DNA of 64,000 nucleotides from Flavobacterium sp. HSC-32F16 (GTDB taxonomy: Bacteria; Bacteroidota; Bacteroidia; Flavobacteriales; Flavobacteriaceae): positions 62,001 through 126,000 of the forward strand of contig NZ_JALKAC010000011.1 in NCBI RefSeq assembly GCF_024171645.1. The letters are read 5' to 3'. Under the pieces are notes generated by a model. That model did not search any database. It was given only the letters and a program-made list of their open reading frames with translations, and was not told the origin of the DNA. Position 1 is the first letter of the stretch. Each line of letters starts with the position of its first letter. A program made the position numbers and the translations under genes. Positions 24,054 through 31,747 of the stretch are shown in pieces.

Positions 24054-25883
24054 ATGAGTAATTTCAAAAAAATAGTACCTTTTATATATCCGTATAAAAA
24101 ATACGCATTCTTAAATATCTTTTTTAATATTTTGTATGCGCTTTTCAGCACACTTTCGTTTGTAGCATTAATTCCAATGCTTCAGGTTCTATTTGATAAA
24201 ACAAAACAAAACACTGTAAAACCGGTATTTCATGGAATTATGAAAATCCAGCAGTATGGTGAAGATTATTTAAGTTATTACATTACAACAACAAAAGGCA
24301 CACACGAGTCCGGCTATGTTTTATCTGTAATGGTCGCCATTATAATCTCTATCTTTTTACTAAAAAACTTAGCCGATTATGCCGCTATGTTTTTTATCAC
24401 TTTTTTACGAAATGGTGTTTTAAGAGACATGCGAAATGCGATGTATAAAAAAACCCTTGAATTACCTTTGGCTTTCTATTCTGAAAAAAGAAAAGGAGAT
24501 GTGATTTCGAGAATTTCAGCTGACGTAAATGAGGTGCAGACTTCCTTTTTGGCAATTCTGGAACTTATTGTAAAAGAACCGCTGACTATTATTTTTACCA
24601 TAATCACAATGTTGATTATCAGCCCAAAATTAACTTTGTTTGTTTTTATATTTATTCCGGTTTCAGGTTATATCATTTCGTTGATTGGAAAACAGCTTAA
24701 AAAACAATCTACAAAAGCACAACAGGAACAAGGAACTTTTTTATCTACTATCGAAGAAACTATTGGCGGACTAAAAGTTGTTAAGGGATATAACTCTGAA
24801 ATTTACTTTAATAATGTTTTCAAAAATTCTACTGAACGTTTTTTCTCTTTATCAAACAGCATTGGAAACCGTCAAAATCTAGCTTCTCCTGCCAGTGAAT
24901 TTATGGGAATTACGGTAATTGCCATTTTACTTTGGTATGGAGGTCAGATGGTTTTAATTGACAAAACATTAGACGGCGCCGCTTTTATTGCTTATATGGG
25001 ATTAGCTTATAATATCTTAACGCCTGCAAAAGCAATCTCTAAAGCTTCATATGGAGTAAAAAGAGGAAATGCCGCAGCAGAACGCGTTTTAGAAATTTTA
25101 AATCAGGAAAACCCAATTACAAGCAAAGTTGATGCAATCGAAAAATCAACTTTTGAAGATAATATTACCGTTCAGAATATCAACTTTAAATATGAAGATG
25201 AAAATGTCTTAAAAGATTTTTCTCTTCAAATTAAAAAAGGGCAGACTGTTGCACTTGTTGGTCAGTCCGGAAGCGGGAAAAGTACAATTGCAAACTTACT
25301 TACTCGTTTTTATGACGTAAACGAAGGTTCGATTTCTATTGACGGGATTAACATTAAAGACATGAATCTACAATCACTTCGCAGTTTGATGGGATTGGTT
25401 ACACAAGACAGTATTTTGTTTAATGACACCATTAAAGCTAATATTTCTTTAGGAAAACTAGATGCGACAGATGATGAAATTATTGAAGCTTTAAAAATTG
25501 CTAATGCCTATGAATTTGTAAAAGATCTTCCTTTAGGAATCTATACGAATATTGGAGACAGCGGAAACAAACTTTCGGGCGGACAAAAACAACGTTTATC
25601 TATTGCAAGAGCGGTATTGAAAAATCCGCCGATTATGATCTTAGATGAAGCAACATCAGCATTAGATACCGAAAGTGAAAAATTTGTTCAGGTTGCGCTT
25701 GAAAACATGATGCAGAACAGAACTTCAATCGTAATCGCTCACCGACTTTCGACTATTCAAAAAGCAGATGTTATTGTGGTAATGCAAAAAGGTAAAATTG
25801 TTGAACAGGGAACTCACGACGAATTGATTGCACTTAACGGAACTTACAATAAATTAGTTACCATGCAGTCTTTCGAATCTTAA
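24054..25883 (+). CDS. ABC exporter, MsbA-like (fused membrane and ATPase domains)
   Basis: Starting at the ATG at 24054 gives 609 residues (MSNFKKIVPFIYPYKKYAFL); an ATG at 24036 abuts a terminator hairpin and is less likely. The N-terminal half has six transmembrane helices with the long intracellular coupling loops of type IV exporters. The ATPase half has Walker A GQSGSGKST, a Q-loop GLVTQDSILFND, the signature LSGGQKQRLSIARA, Walker B ILDEATSALD and the switch AHRLS. Homodimers flip lipids, lipid A or drugs. The sugar-metabolism genes upstream make a lipid or lipid-linked glycan substrate likely. Confidence 0.9.
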   Translation: MSNFKKIVPFIYPYKKYAFLNIFFNILYALFSTLSFVALIPMLQVLFDKTKQNTVKPVFHGIMKIQQYGEDYLSYYITTTKGTHESGYVLSVMVAIIISIFLLKNLADYAAMFFITFLRNGVLRDMRNAMYKKTLELPLAFYSEKRKGDVISRISADVNEVQTSFLAILELIVKEPLTIIFTIITMLIISPKLTLFVFIFIPVSGYIISLIGKQLKKQSTKAQQEQGTFLSTIEETIGGLKVVKGYNSEIYFNNVFKNSTERFFSLSNSIGNRQNLASPASEFMGITVIAILLWYGGQMVLIDKTLDGAAFIAYMGLAYNILTPAKAISKASYGVKRGNAAAERVLEILNQENPITSKVDAIEKSTFEDNITVQNINFKYEDENVLKDFSLQIKKGQTVALVGQSGSGKSTIANLLTRFYDVNEGSISIDGINIKDMNLQSLRSLMGLVTQDSILFNDTIKANISLGKLDATDDEIIEALKIANAYEFVKDLPLGIYTNIGDSGNKLSGGQKQRLSIARAVLKNPPIMILDEATSALDTESEKFVQVALENMMQNRTSIVIAHRLSTIQKADVIVVMQKGKIVEQGTHDELIALNGTYNKLVTMQSFES

Positions 25884-25909
25884 GATTTACATATAGCAGC
25901 AAACAATCT

Positions 25910-25968
25910 AACACAGATTAAGGAAATATTAAAACTCAGGTTTAATTTCTTTAATCTGTGTTTATTTT
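25910..25968 (+). terminator. Long hairpin terminator after the ABC exporter gene
   Basis: AACACAGATTAA pairs with TTAATCTGTGTT (12 bp), extended by GGAAAT/ATTTC across a 20-base loop, then T-rich sequence. Confidence 0.72.
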
Positions 25969-26014
25969 TATAACTTTAGGTTAGTTAAAGATTGAAATTT
26001 AATTCTTTCAGAAA

Positions 26015-26716
26015 ATGTATCTTAACAACCCCAACATAAAACTTCCAGACGATCCCGATACTATTGTTTGGAAATATCTTGACTTATCTAAATTTCTAGA
26101 TTTATTGCTTTCGAAAAAACTGTTCATGTCACGGTCTGATAAATTTGAGGATCAATATGAAGGTACTTTCAGCGAACCTACTTACGAAGAGATTAAAAAA
26201 CTTGCCGTAGACAATCCTGAATTTTTAAATTACTACAAAACCCATCGCGAAAGAGTAGCGATTAGCAGCTGGCATATTAACGAATATGAATCTTTTGCCA
26301 TGTGGCAGATTTTTACCAAAAATAATGAAGGCTTGGCGATTCAGTCTACAATAGGAAGACTGCAAAAAGCAGTAAAACCCGAAAATCATTTTGACCAGTA
26401 TATTGGCGAAGTCAATTATATCGATTATAAAAAAGAATATATTCCGTTTGATGATTTGTTCTTTCCCTTTTTATTTAAAAGAAAAAGTTTTCAATACGAA
26501 CGCGAAGTCCGAATTCTTACTGACACTTCAAAAAGCGACATCAAACTAAATGACGGATTAAAAATTAATGTCAATATTAATCAATTGATTGAAAAAATCT
26601 ATATTCATCCAAAATCTGAAAACTGGTATAAAAAACTGGTAATCGAGTTGGTTGAACGACTGGATTTTGGTTTTGAAATTGAAAAATCTGATCTGGAAAG
26701 CGATATATTGATTTAG
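26015..26716 (+). CDS. DUF2971 domain-containing protein
   Basis: The 233-residue soluble protein has the DUF2971 pattern: WKYLDLSKFLDLLLSKKLFM (about 17-36), RSDKFEDQYEG (about 38-48), SSWHINEYESFAMWQIFTKN (about 89-108), EGLAIQST and a basic FKRKSFQYEREVRI segment. The domain is widespread, often in accessory genome positions, and has no established function. It is monocistronic, between the ABC exporter terminator and a convergent cluster, with octamer repeats after its stop. Confidence 0.85.
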   Translation: MYLNNPNIKLPDDPDTIVWKYLDLSKFLDLLLSKKLFMSRSDKFEDQYEGTFSEPTYEEIKKLAVDNPEFLNYYKTHRERVAISSWHINEYESFAMWQIFTKNNEGLAIQSTIGRLQKAVKPENHFDQYIGEVNYIDYKKEYIPFDDLFFPFLFKRKSFQYEREVRILTDTSKSDIKLNDGLKINVNINQLIEKIYIHPKSENWYKKLVIELVERLDFGFEIEKSDLESDILI

Positions 26717-26719
26717 AAG

Positions 26720-26743
26720 ATACTAAGATGCTGAGATTCTAAG
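26720..26743. repeat. Octamer array, CTAAG family (three units)
   Basis: ATACTAAG, ATGCTGAG and ATTCTAAG follow the DUF2971 stop at exact 8-base spacing. The same family is found at 44068-44099, 44187-44218 and 46513-46583. Confidence 0.7.
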
Positions 26744-26804
26744 TTTTTCTCTTATACCGATGAAAAGTAACAATAAAATTTATTAAAAAAGATCTTAGGA
26801 TAAT

Positions 26805-27218
26805 TTATTTTTCTTTGAGTTTTTCTAAATATCTATTTCTAAGATCCAAATTTTCATCTTCAATGATTATTTGTCCACTTTTTTTATAATAATAAACGGA
26901 ATCAAATTTAGACTTCTTCAACACAGAATCACCAATCTGTATTTTATCATACAACTCACTACTCACCTGCCATCTAATTCCTGAATTCAAAAATAAATAA
27001 TGAGGATAGCGATATCCTTCTCCTCCTTCTATTTTCTTTTCATAAACAACCCCGGAAAAACCATATTCATTAGCTTCTTTATATTCCCTTTCTATATATC
27101 CCATTGAATTACCAACAAAATATGCTCCAATAATAGTAAGAAGAAATATAGGCATAAAGATTCGTTTTGCTATATTCATTCCTTTTTCGTACCCTTCTAC
27201 TTCCTCCCCGGAATACAT
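26805..27218 (-). CDS. Small membrane-anchored hypothetical protein
   Basis: I do not recognise a named family. The 137 residues start either at 27218 or at the internal ATG at 27179 (MNIAKRIFMPIFLLTIIG). One transmembrane helix (about 20-38) is followed by an extracytoplasmic, beta-rich region with GFSGVVYEKKIEGGEGY, a YDKIQIGDSVLKKS turn and YYYKKSGQIII. Many small Bacteroidota proteins have this anchored-barrel layout. It lies 4 bases downstream of a lipoprotein gene and is the last gene of the cluster. Confidence 0.6.
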   Translation of the reverse strand: MYSGEEVEGYEKGMNIAKRIFMPIFLLTIIGAYFVGNSMGYIEREYKEANEYGFSGVVYEKKIEGGEGYRYPHYLFLNSGIRWQVSSELYDKIQIGDSVLKKSKFDSVYYYKKSGQIIIEDENLDLRNRYLEKLKEK

Positions 27219-27222
27219 TTAA

Positions 27223-27942
27223 CTATATCGGTTTATAAGCTTTCACTTCCCATTTTTTAGAAGCTAAGTCAATATAATTGTAATGCAGTACATCATTTTT
27301 ATCAAATTGACCATTTTGATTGGTATCTTCAATCGTTCTGAAATACAAACGGTTTTTAGATTCAATTAAATTCCAATCTACTAATTCTTCAAGATCTGCA
27401 GATACTTTTGTAAAATTTTCTCCGCTGATATCACTTAAATACAAAGTTTTAATATCGCTAGTATCAATTTTACCGTCTTTGTTGGTATCTGAATCTGTAA
27501 GAGTATAAACCATTACTTTATTCTGAGTTTTATCTGCAACTGTTTTTAAATAAGTCGCTGTTAAAATCAAAATTGGTTTATCAGAAAGAGCATGAATAGA
27601 ATCTGAATCAGTTTTTTGAAATTTCAGATTTTGAAGGTAACCCGTAATTTCATATTCGCCTAAATTAGAAATAGTAAAACTAACATCATTTACACTCGAC
27701 GATCCGTAGCGAGCTTTTGAACCTCTTTCATACACTCTTAAATCTCCAACAGGATGAATTAAATAATCGGTTCCTTCCATCTGAATTGGCAAATCGGCCA
27801 CTTCAACCTGAGTAGAATCTGCTTTCGTAACACTTACTTTGTTTGACACATCGTAACTTACTTTTGGTTTCTGAACTTCTTCACGGCAGCTAATTAACGT
27901 TCCGACAATTGCTAAGGCTATATATTTAAAGTACTTTTTCAT
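27223..27942 (-). CDS. Hypothetical lipoprotein with two EF-hand-like loops
   Basis: The start at 27942 gives 239 residues with a lipoprotein signal peptide (MKKYFKYIALAIVGTLISC). An upstream ATG at 27966 overlaps a possible -7 box and would bury the signal peptide, so it is rejected. The mature part carries two 12-residue loops of the EF-hand or dockerin type, DTNKDGKIDTSDI and DTNQNGQFDKNDV, which suggest calcium-binding turns. The rest is beta-rich with no recognised domain. A possible -7 box (TATATTTG on the minus strand, 27964-27971) could give it its own transcript. Confidence 0.7.
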   Translation of the reverse strand: MKKYFKYIALAIVGTLISCREEVQKPKVSYDVSNKVSVTKADSTQVEVADLPIQMEGTDYLIHPVGDLRVYERGSKARYGSSSVNDVSFTISNLGEYEITGYLQNLKFQKTDSDSIHALSDKPILILTATYLKTVADKTQNKVMVYTLTDSDTNKDGKIDTSDIKTLYLSDISGENFTKVSADLEELVDWNLIESKNRLYFRTIEDTNQNGQFDKNDVLHYNYIDLASKKWEVKAYKPI

Positions 27943-27971
27943 CGACAAATTATATTCAATTATCAAATATA

Positions 27972-28616
27972 CTATTTTTGATTGTAATTTTGGTTTTTAT
28001 TGAATTTTACTAATGCGAAGATATTGATTAGAACAATTCCAAAATAACCCAGAAAAACAATCCAATATTTTTCATAAAGAGAAATGATATATTTTAATTT
28101 TGCTTTTCTTTCTTCTTCTAGAAAGTAATCTTTATTTGCTTCCCAATAACCACATACGATAGGAACAATTTTTTCTGCATTTGAAGGTTTTGGTTTTGGC
28201 AGCATTACAACAAAAAAATCATCCTTATATTGTGTGTATAATAGCATTTTCTCAATAATAAAAATGTCTAAAATCCTAATATAAACTTCATATTTCATTT
28301 TTTTGCCTAAATGAATTTGAATTCCTTTTATAGTATCATTTGTACGATTTAAATTCCTTAACGCAAACTGAAGTTTATTCAAGTTATTCCTTTCCAGATC
28401 CAAGGAATTTTGAAAATTAAAAACCTGATAATCCCTTTTAAGAGATAAAAAGTTTTTTATCTCAATAGAATCCGAAGGAATATTAATATCTATGCATCTT
28501 TCATCCTTAAAAGCATCAACTTTATAAAAATGGTAAAAACAAACTAAAGGAATCAAAACCAGAGAAATCATTCCCGGAACGTAAAAAATTTTCTTTCTTT
28601 TTTCCCTTTTTGTCAT
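27972..28616 (-). CDS. Hypothetical membrane protein, paralogue 2 of a tandem pair
   Basis: The 214-residue protein has an N-terminal transmembrane helix after KREKRKKIFYVPG, an extracytoplasmic region of about 150 residues (with IKGIQIHLGKKMKYEVYIRI) and a C-terminal helix (YWIVFLGYFGIVLINIFALV). It is a clear paralogue of the protein encoded at 28621-29274: the first 30 residues are nearly identical and the C-terminal helix shares INIFALVK. No database family is recognised. The middle segment has a loose ExbD-like pattern but lacks the ExbD transmembrane Asp. Confidence 0.65.
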   Translation of the reverse strand: MTKREKRKKIFYVPGMISLVLIPLVCFYHFYKVDAFKDERCIDINIPSDSIEIKNFLSLKRDYQVFNFQNSLDLERNNLNKLQFALRNLNRTNDTIKGIQIHLGKKMKYEVYIRILDIFIIEKMLLYTQYKDDFFVVMLPKPKPSNAEKIVPIVCGYWEANKDYFLEEERKAKLKYIISLYEKYWIVFLGYFGIVLINIFALVKFNKNQNYNQK

Positions 28617-28620
28617 GATA

Positions 28621-29274
28621 TCATCTTTTATTCAATTTCACTAATGCAAAGATGTTTAGAAAAATAAGCCCTGCATATGCACAGAAAATTAACTTCCATT
28701 TTTGGGCAAAAAAAGAAACTTGAAAAACACGTGTCTCTTCTTCTTTTCTGTTTTTTTGTTCCCAATAAGCCTGCTGTTTCATGACTTCCATTGTCCCGCA
28801 ATTCATCGTATGAGTTACACTGCTGTTTTTTTTGACTTTTTTTGGTGAATTACTATTTGCAATTATATAAATATTATTGCCAAACATGCCCCAAGTTGGA
28901 GGGTTTTCTATTGCCAGAACATCAAGGGTTTTAATAAAGATATCGTAATTTGTTTTTGCATTATACTGCAATTTAATTCCGTTTATAGTGTCTTTCTCAT
29001 TACTTAATTTTCTAAGATAAAATCTCATTTCATTAAGCTTCTTTTTATCGTCAAATTCATTTCCGCTAAACTTATAAACTTTGTACTCTCTAAGATTTTC
29101 AACTTCATACTTTTCAAAATCACCTTTATTTGGCAATGCTAGATTTATTGCTCCATAAACCTTAAAAGCATTCGTTTTATAAAAATAGACAATACAAACT
29201 AAAGGAATCAAAACCAGAGAAATCATTCCCGGAACGTAAAAAATCTTTTTCCTTTTTTCACGTTTTTCGATCAT
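28621..29274 (-). CDS. Hypothetical membrane protein, paralogue 1 of a tandem pair
   Basis: The 217-residue protein has the layout of its neighbour: basic start IEKREKRKKIFYVPGMISLV, transmembrane helix, extracytoplasmic region with INGIKLQYNAKTNYDIFIKT and a C-terminal helix with LIFLNIFALVKLNKR. Its ATG overlaps the stop codon of the TonB-dependent receptor gene by 4 bases, which points to translational coupling. The two paralogues diverge mainly in the extracytoplasmic region. The function is unknown; association with the receptor is the best clue. Confidence 0.65.
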   Translation of the reverse strand: MIEKREKRKKIFYVPGMISLVLIPLVCIVYFYKTNAFKVYGAINLALPNKGDFEKYEVENLREYKVYKFSGNEFDDKKKLNEMRFYLRKLSNEKDTINGIKLQYNAKTNYDIFIKTLDVLAIENPPTWGMFGNNIYIIANSNSPKKVKKNSSVTHTMNCGTMEVMKQQAYWEQKNRKEEETRVFQVSFFAQKWKLIFCAYAGLIFLNIFALVKLNKR

Positions 29275-31736
29275 AATCTCGCATTCAGTTTTATATTAAA
29301 AACCCTCGAAGTCATATAATTTGGAATCGCATATTGATTTTTAGAATACACATCGCGAACCCAGGTATTAGTAATGGCATTTTGATTATTGAAAAGATTA
29401 AAAATTTCCAATCCAAGAGATAATTCTTTAAAATTTTTCAACCAGCTTGTTTTAGAACTTTGTGTGCTGGCATCAACAAAAACTTTTGCAAAACCAATAT
29501 CCACTCTTCTGTAATCGTTTAATCTGTTTTGATACAAATACGGATCAGAATAAGCCGGCGCACCGCCTGGCAAACCTGTATTGTAAACCAAATTCAAATA
29601 CAATTTCACACTCGGAATATTGGGCATATAATCCTGAAACAGCATCGCAAATTTCAAACGCTGATCTGTCGGTCGGGCAATGTATCCTTTATTTTCGTAG
29701 TTTTCTTCCGTTTTTAAATATCCAAAACTTACCCAAGATTCTGTTCCGGGAACAAATTCACCATTTAATCTAAAATCAAGACCTTGCGCGTAAGCTTTAG
29801 CATTATTATTGGCAAGATAACGAATGCGGACATTATCAATCGAATACACATTTACATCCGTAAGCGATTTATAATACACTTCTGTAACCCATTTAAAAGG
29901 ACGGTTCCACATTTTAAAATTATAATCATTGCTCAAAACGACATGAACTGCTTCCTGCGCTTTTACATTGGGATTTACAACGCCATCCAGATCACGAAGT
30001 TCTCTATAAAACGGAGGCTGATGGTACAATCCTCCAGAAATTCTGAAAACCATATCCATATCCCAATCCGGTTTTATGGCAAACTGAGCTCTCGGACTTA
30101 CTACAACTTGATTTTTCCCTTCTTCTAAAGCACCTGAAACTTTCCAACTCTGAAAACGTGCTCCAATATGATACCAAATTTGGCTTGAACCCAATTCTGA
30201 TTGTTTGTTCCATTGTGCATATCCGGAAAATCTATTGATGGTGTTGAAGTTTGTTGCGCGAATATCCTGATAAGGCAAAAGCGGACCTGTGTAAGGTGAA
30301 TAAGGCTGATTATTTTGCGGCAGAATAACTAAAGGCGGATTTATAGAAAATCCGGCCGAATCAATCATCTCCCACTCTACAATTCTGTCTCGAATTGATT
30401 CTCTGGTATATTTTAATCCAAACTCAAGCTGACTCTCTTTCCAGTCTTTAAAACCTTTTATTTCGGCATTGGCAATTAACGCATCTAAATCATTTCGGGC
30501 ATGATTAAGCTGAGAACCTATTCCGCGTGTAAAATCTATTGATGCTGCATCATTTGGGTTTTCCGGATCTACATTACCTAAACGATATTGAGCCAAAATA
30601 TCAAAATGTTCTTTTTCAGTAGTATGAAATAAGGAACCAATGAATTTTAAAGTCAGCGAAGGCGAAACTTTGTATGTTGTTTTAAAAGCTCCGAAATAAG
30701 TATCGTATTGATCTTTTTCCTGCCCTTCATAATAAACGGCAAGCGCCATTGGCTGATCGATAGTTCCAAATTTTGTTTCGCGCGTTAAAGGCTGATACAA
30801 ATATTTGTTCTGCGAAATATTTCCTAAAAAGCTCATTTGCCATTTTTCAGAAATATCATAATTTATATTCGTCTGAATATCGGCAAAAGTGGGCGTATAA
30901 TTCGTCTGTGTATCTTGGCTGTTTACTAATAAACTGTTATTGCGATAACGAACTCCGGTTACGGCTGACCATTTTTTATTTTTTGAAACTAAATCTACAG
31001 AAGCACTTCCGCCCAAAAAACTGGCTTCAAGTGAAGCGCCAAACTCAGTTGGTTTTCTATACGTAATATCTAAGACCGATGATAATTTATCTCCAAATTT
31101 TGCCTGAAATCCTCCTGCCGAGAAATCTACGTTTTGTACCAAATCTGTATTAGTAAAACTTAAACCTTCCTGCTGTCCTGAACGAATTAAAAACGGGCGA
31201 TAGACTTCGACTTCATTTACATAAACCAAATTTTCATCATAATTTCCACCCCTAACGGCATATTGCGTACTTAATTCATTGTTAGAGTTTACTCCCGGAA
31301 GTGTTTTTAGAATATTTTCTATCCCCGCATTTGCGCCTGGAATCTTTTTTATGGTGGCCGTTTCTACAGTTGTAATTCCCTGAACCCGTTTTCTGTTTTT
31401 GGATGAAACAAAAACTTCTCCCATTTGCTCCTGCGAATTATTCATTACAGGATTAAAAATAAAAACTTCATTTGATTTTAAACTTACCGTCAGGCTGATC
31501 ATTTTTAAGGAAATGTGCGTAAAAATAATCGAAGCTTTTTTATTCGAAATCACTTCAATCTCAAAAAAACCATTCGCATCAGATTGTGCATTATTTTTGC
31601 CCGAAGTTATATTAACATTCGAAACAGGATGATTTTCATTATCTAAAATAATACCTTTTACATGAGCATTTTGAGCAAATGAAATACAAGTAAAGCACAA
31701 GAAAAGCAAAGCGAATATTAACCTGTTTTTATTCAA
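29271..31736 (-). CDS. TonB-dependent receptor with carboxypeptidase-regulatory domain
   Basis: The 821-residue protein has a signal peptide (to about 22), a CarboxypepD_reg-like beta-sandwich (about 25-105, GIILDNENHPVSNVNITSG), a plug domain (about 120-230, IPGANAGIENILKTLPGVNS, YAVRGGNYDENLVYVNEVEV, FSAGGFQAKFGDKLSSVLDI) and a beta-barrel ending NIKLNARL. It moves an unknown substrate across the outer membrane. It lies 11 bases downstream of an M23 peptidase gene and overlaps the next gene by 4 bases. It has no STN domain, so it is probably not a signalling receptor. No SusD-like partner is present. Confidence 0.88.
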   Translation of the reverse strand: MNKNRLIFALLFLCFTCISFAQNAHVKGIILDNENHPVSNVNITSGKNNAQSDANGFFEIEVISNKKASIIFTHISLKMISLTVSLKSNEVFIFNPVMNNSQEQMGEVFVSSKNRKRVQGITTVETATIKKIPGANAGIENILKTLPGVNSNNELSTQYAVRGGNYDENLVYVNEVEVYRPFLIRSGQQEGLSFTNTDLVQNVDFSAGGFQAKFGDKLSSVLDITYRKPTEFGASLEASFLGGSASVDLVSKNKKWSAVTGVRYRNNSLLVNSQDTQTNYTPTFADIQTNINYDISEKWQMSFLGNISQNKYLYQPLTRETKFGTIDQPMALAVYYEGQEKDQYDTYFGAFKTTYKVSPSLTLKFIGSLFHTTEKEHFDILAQYRLGNVDPENPNDAASIDFTRGIGSQLNHARNDLDALIANAEIKGFKDWKESQLEFGLKYTRESIRDRIVEWEMIDSAGFSINPPLVILPQNNQPYSPYTGPLLPYQDIRATNFNTINRFSGYAQWNKQSELGSSQIWYHIGARFQSWKVSGALEEGKNQVVVSPRAQFAIKPDWDMDMVFRISGGLYHQPPFYRELRDLDGVVNPNVKAQEAVHVVLSNDYNFKMWNRPFKWVTEVYYKSLTDVNVYSIDNVRIRYLANNNAKAYAQGLDFRLNGEFVPGTESWVSFGYLKTEENYENKGYIARPTDQRLKFAMLFQDYMPNIPSVKLYLNLVYNTGLPGGAPAYSDPYLYQNRLNDYRRVDIGFAKVFVDASTQSSKTSWLKNFKELSLGLEIFNLFNNQNAITNTWVRDVYSKNQYAIPNYMTSRVFNIKLNARL

Positions 31737-31747
31737 AGATTTGGGTT

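Noticed and set aside
26015..26716. DUF2971 gene as part of a phage-defence system
   Set aside because: No nuclease, toxin, helicase or other known defence gene is beside it.
27943..27966. Longer start for the EF-hand-like lipoprotein
   Set aside because: It would place eight hydrophilic residues before the signal peptide, and its ATG overlaps a possible -7 box.
28621..29274. Assignment as ExbD
   Set aside because: Topology and one segment are similar, but the conserved Asp in the first helix is absent and a second helix is present at the C-terminus.
29271..31736. SusC/SusD polysaccharide utilisation locus
   Set aside because: No SusD-like gene or carbohydrate-active enzyme is found near the receptor.
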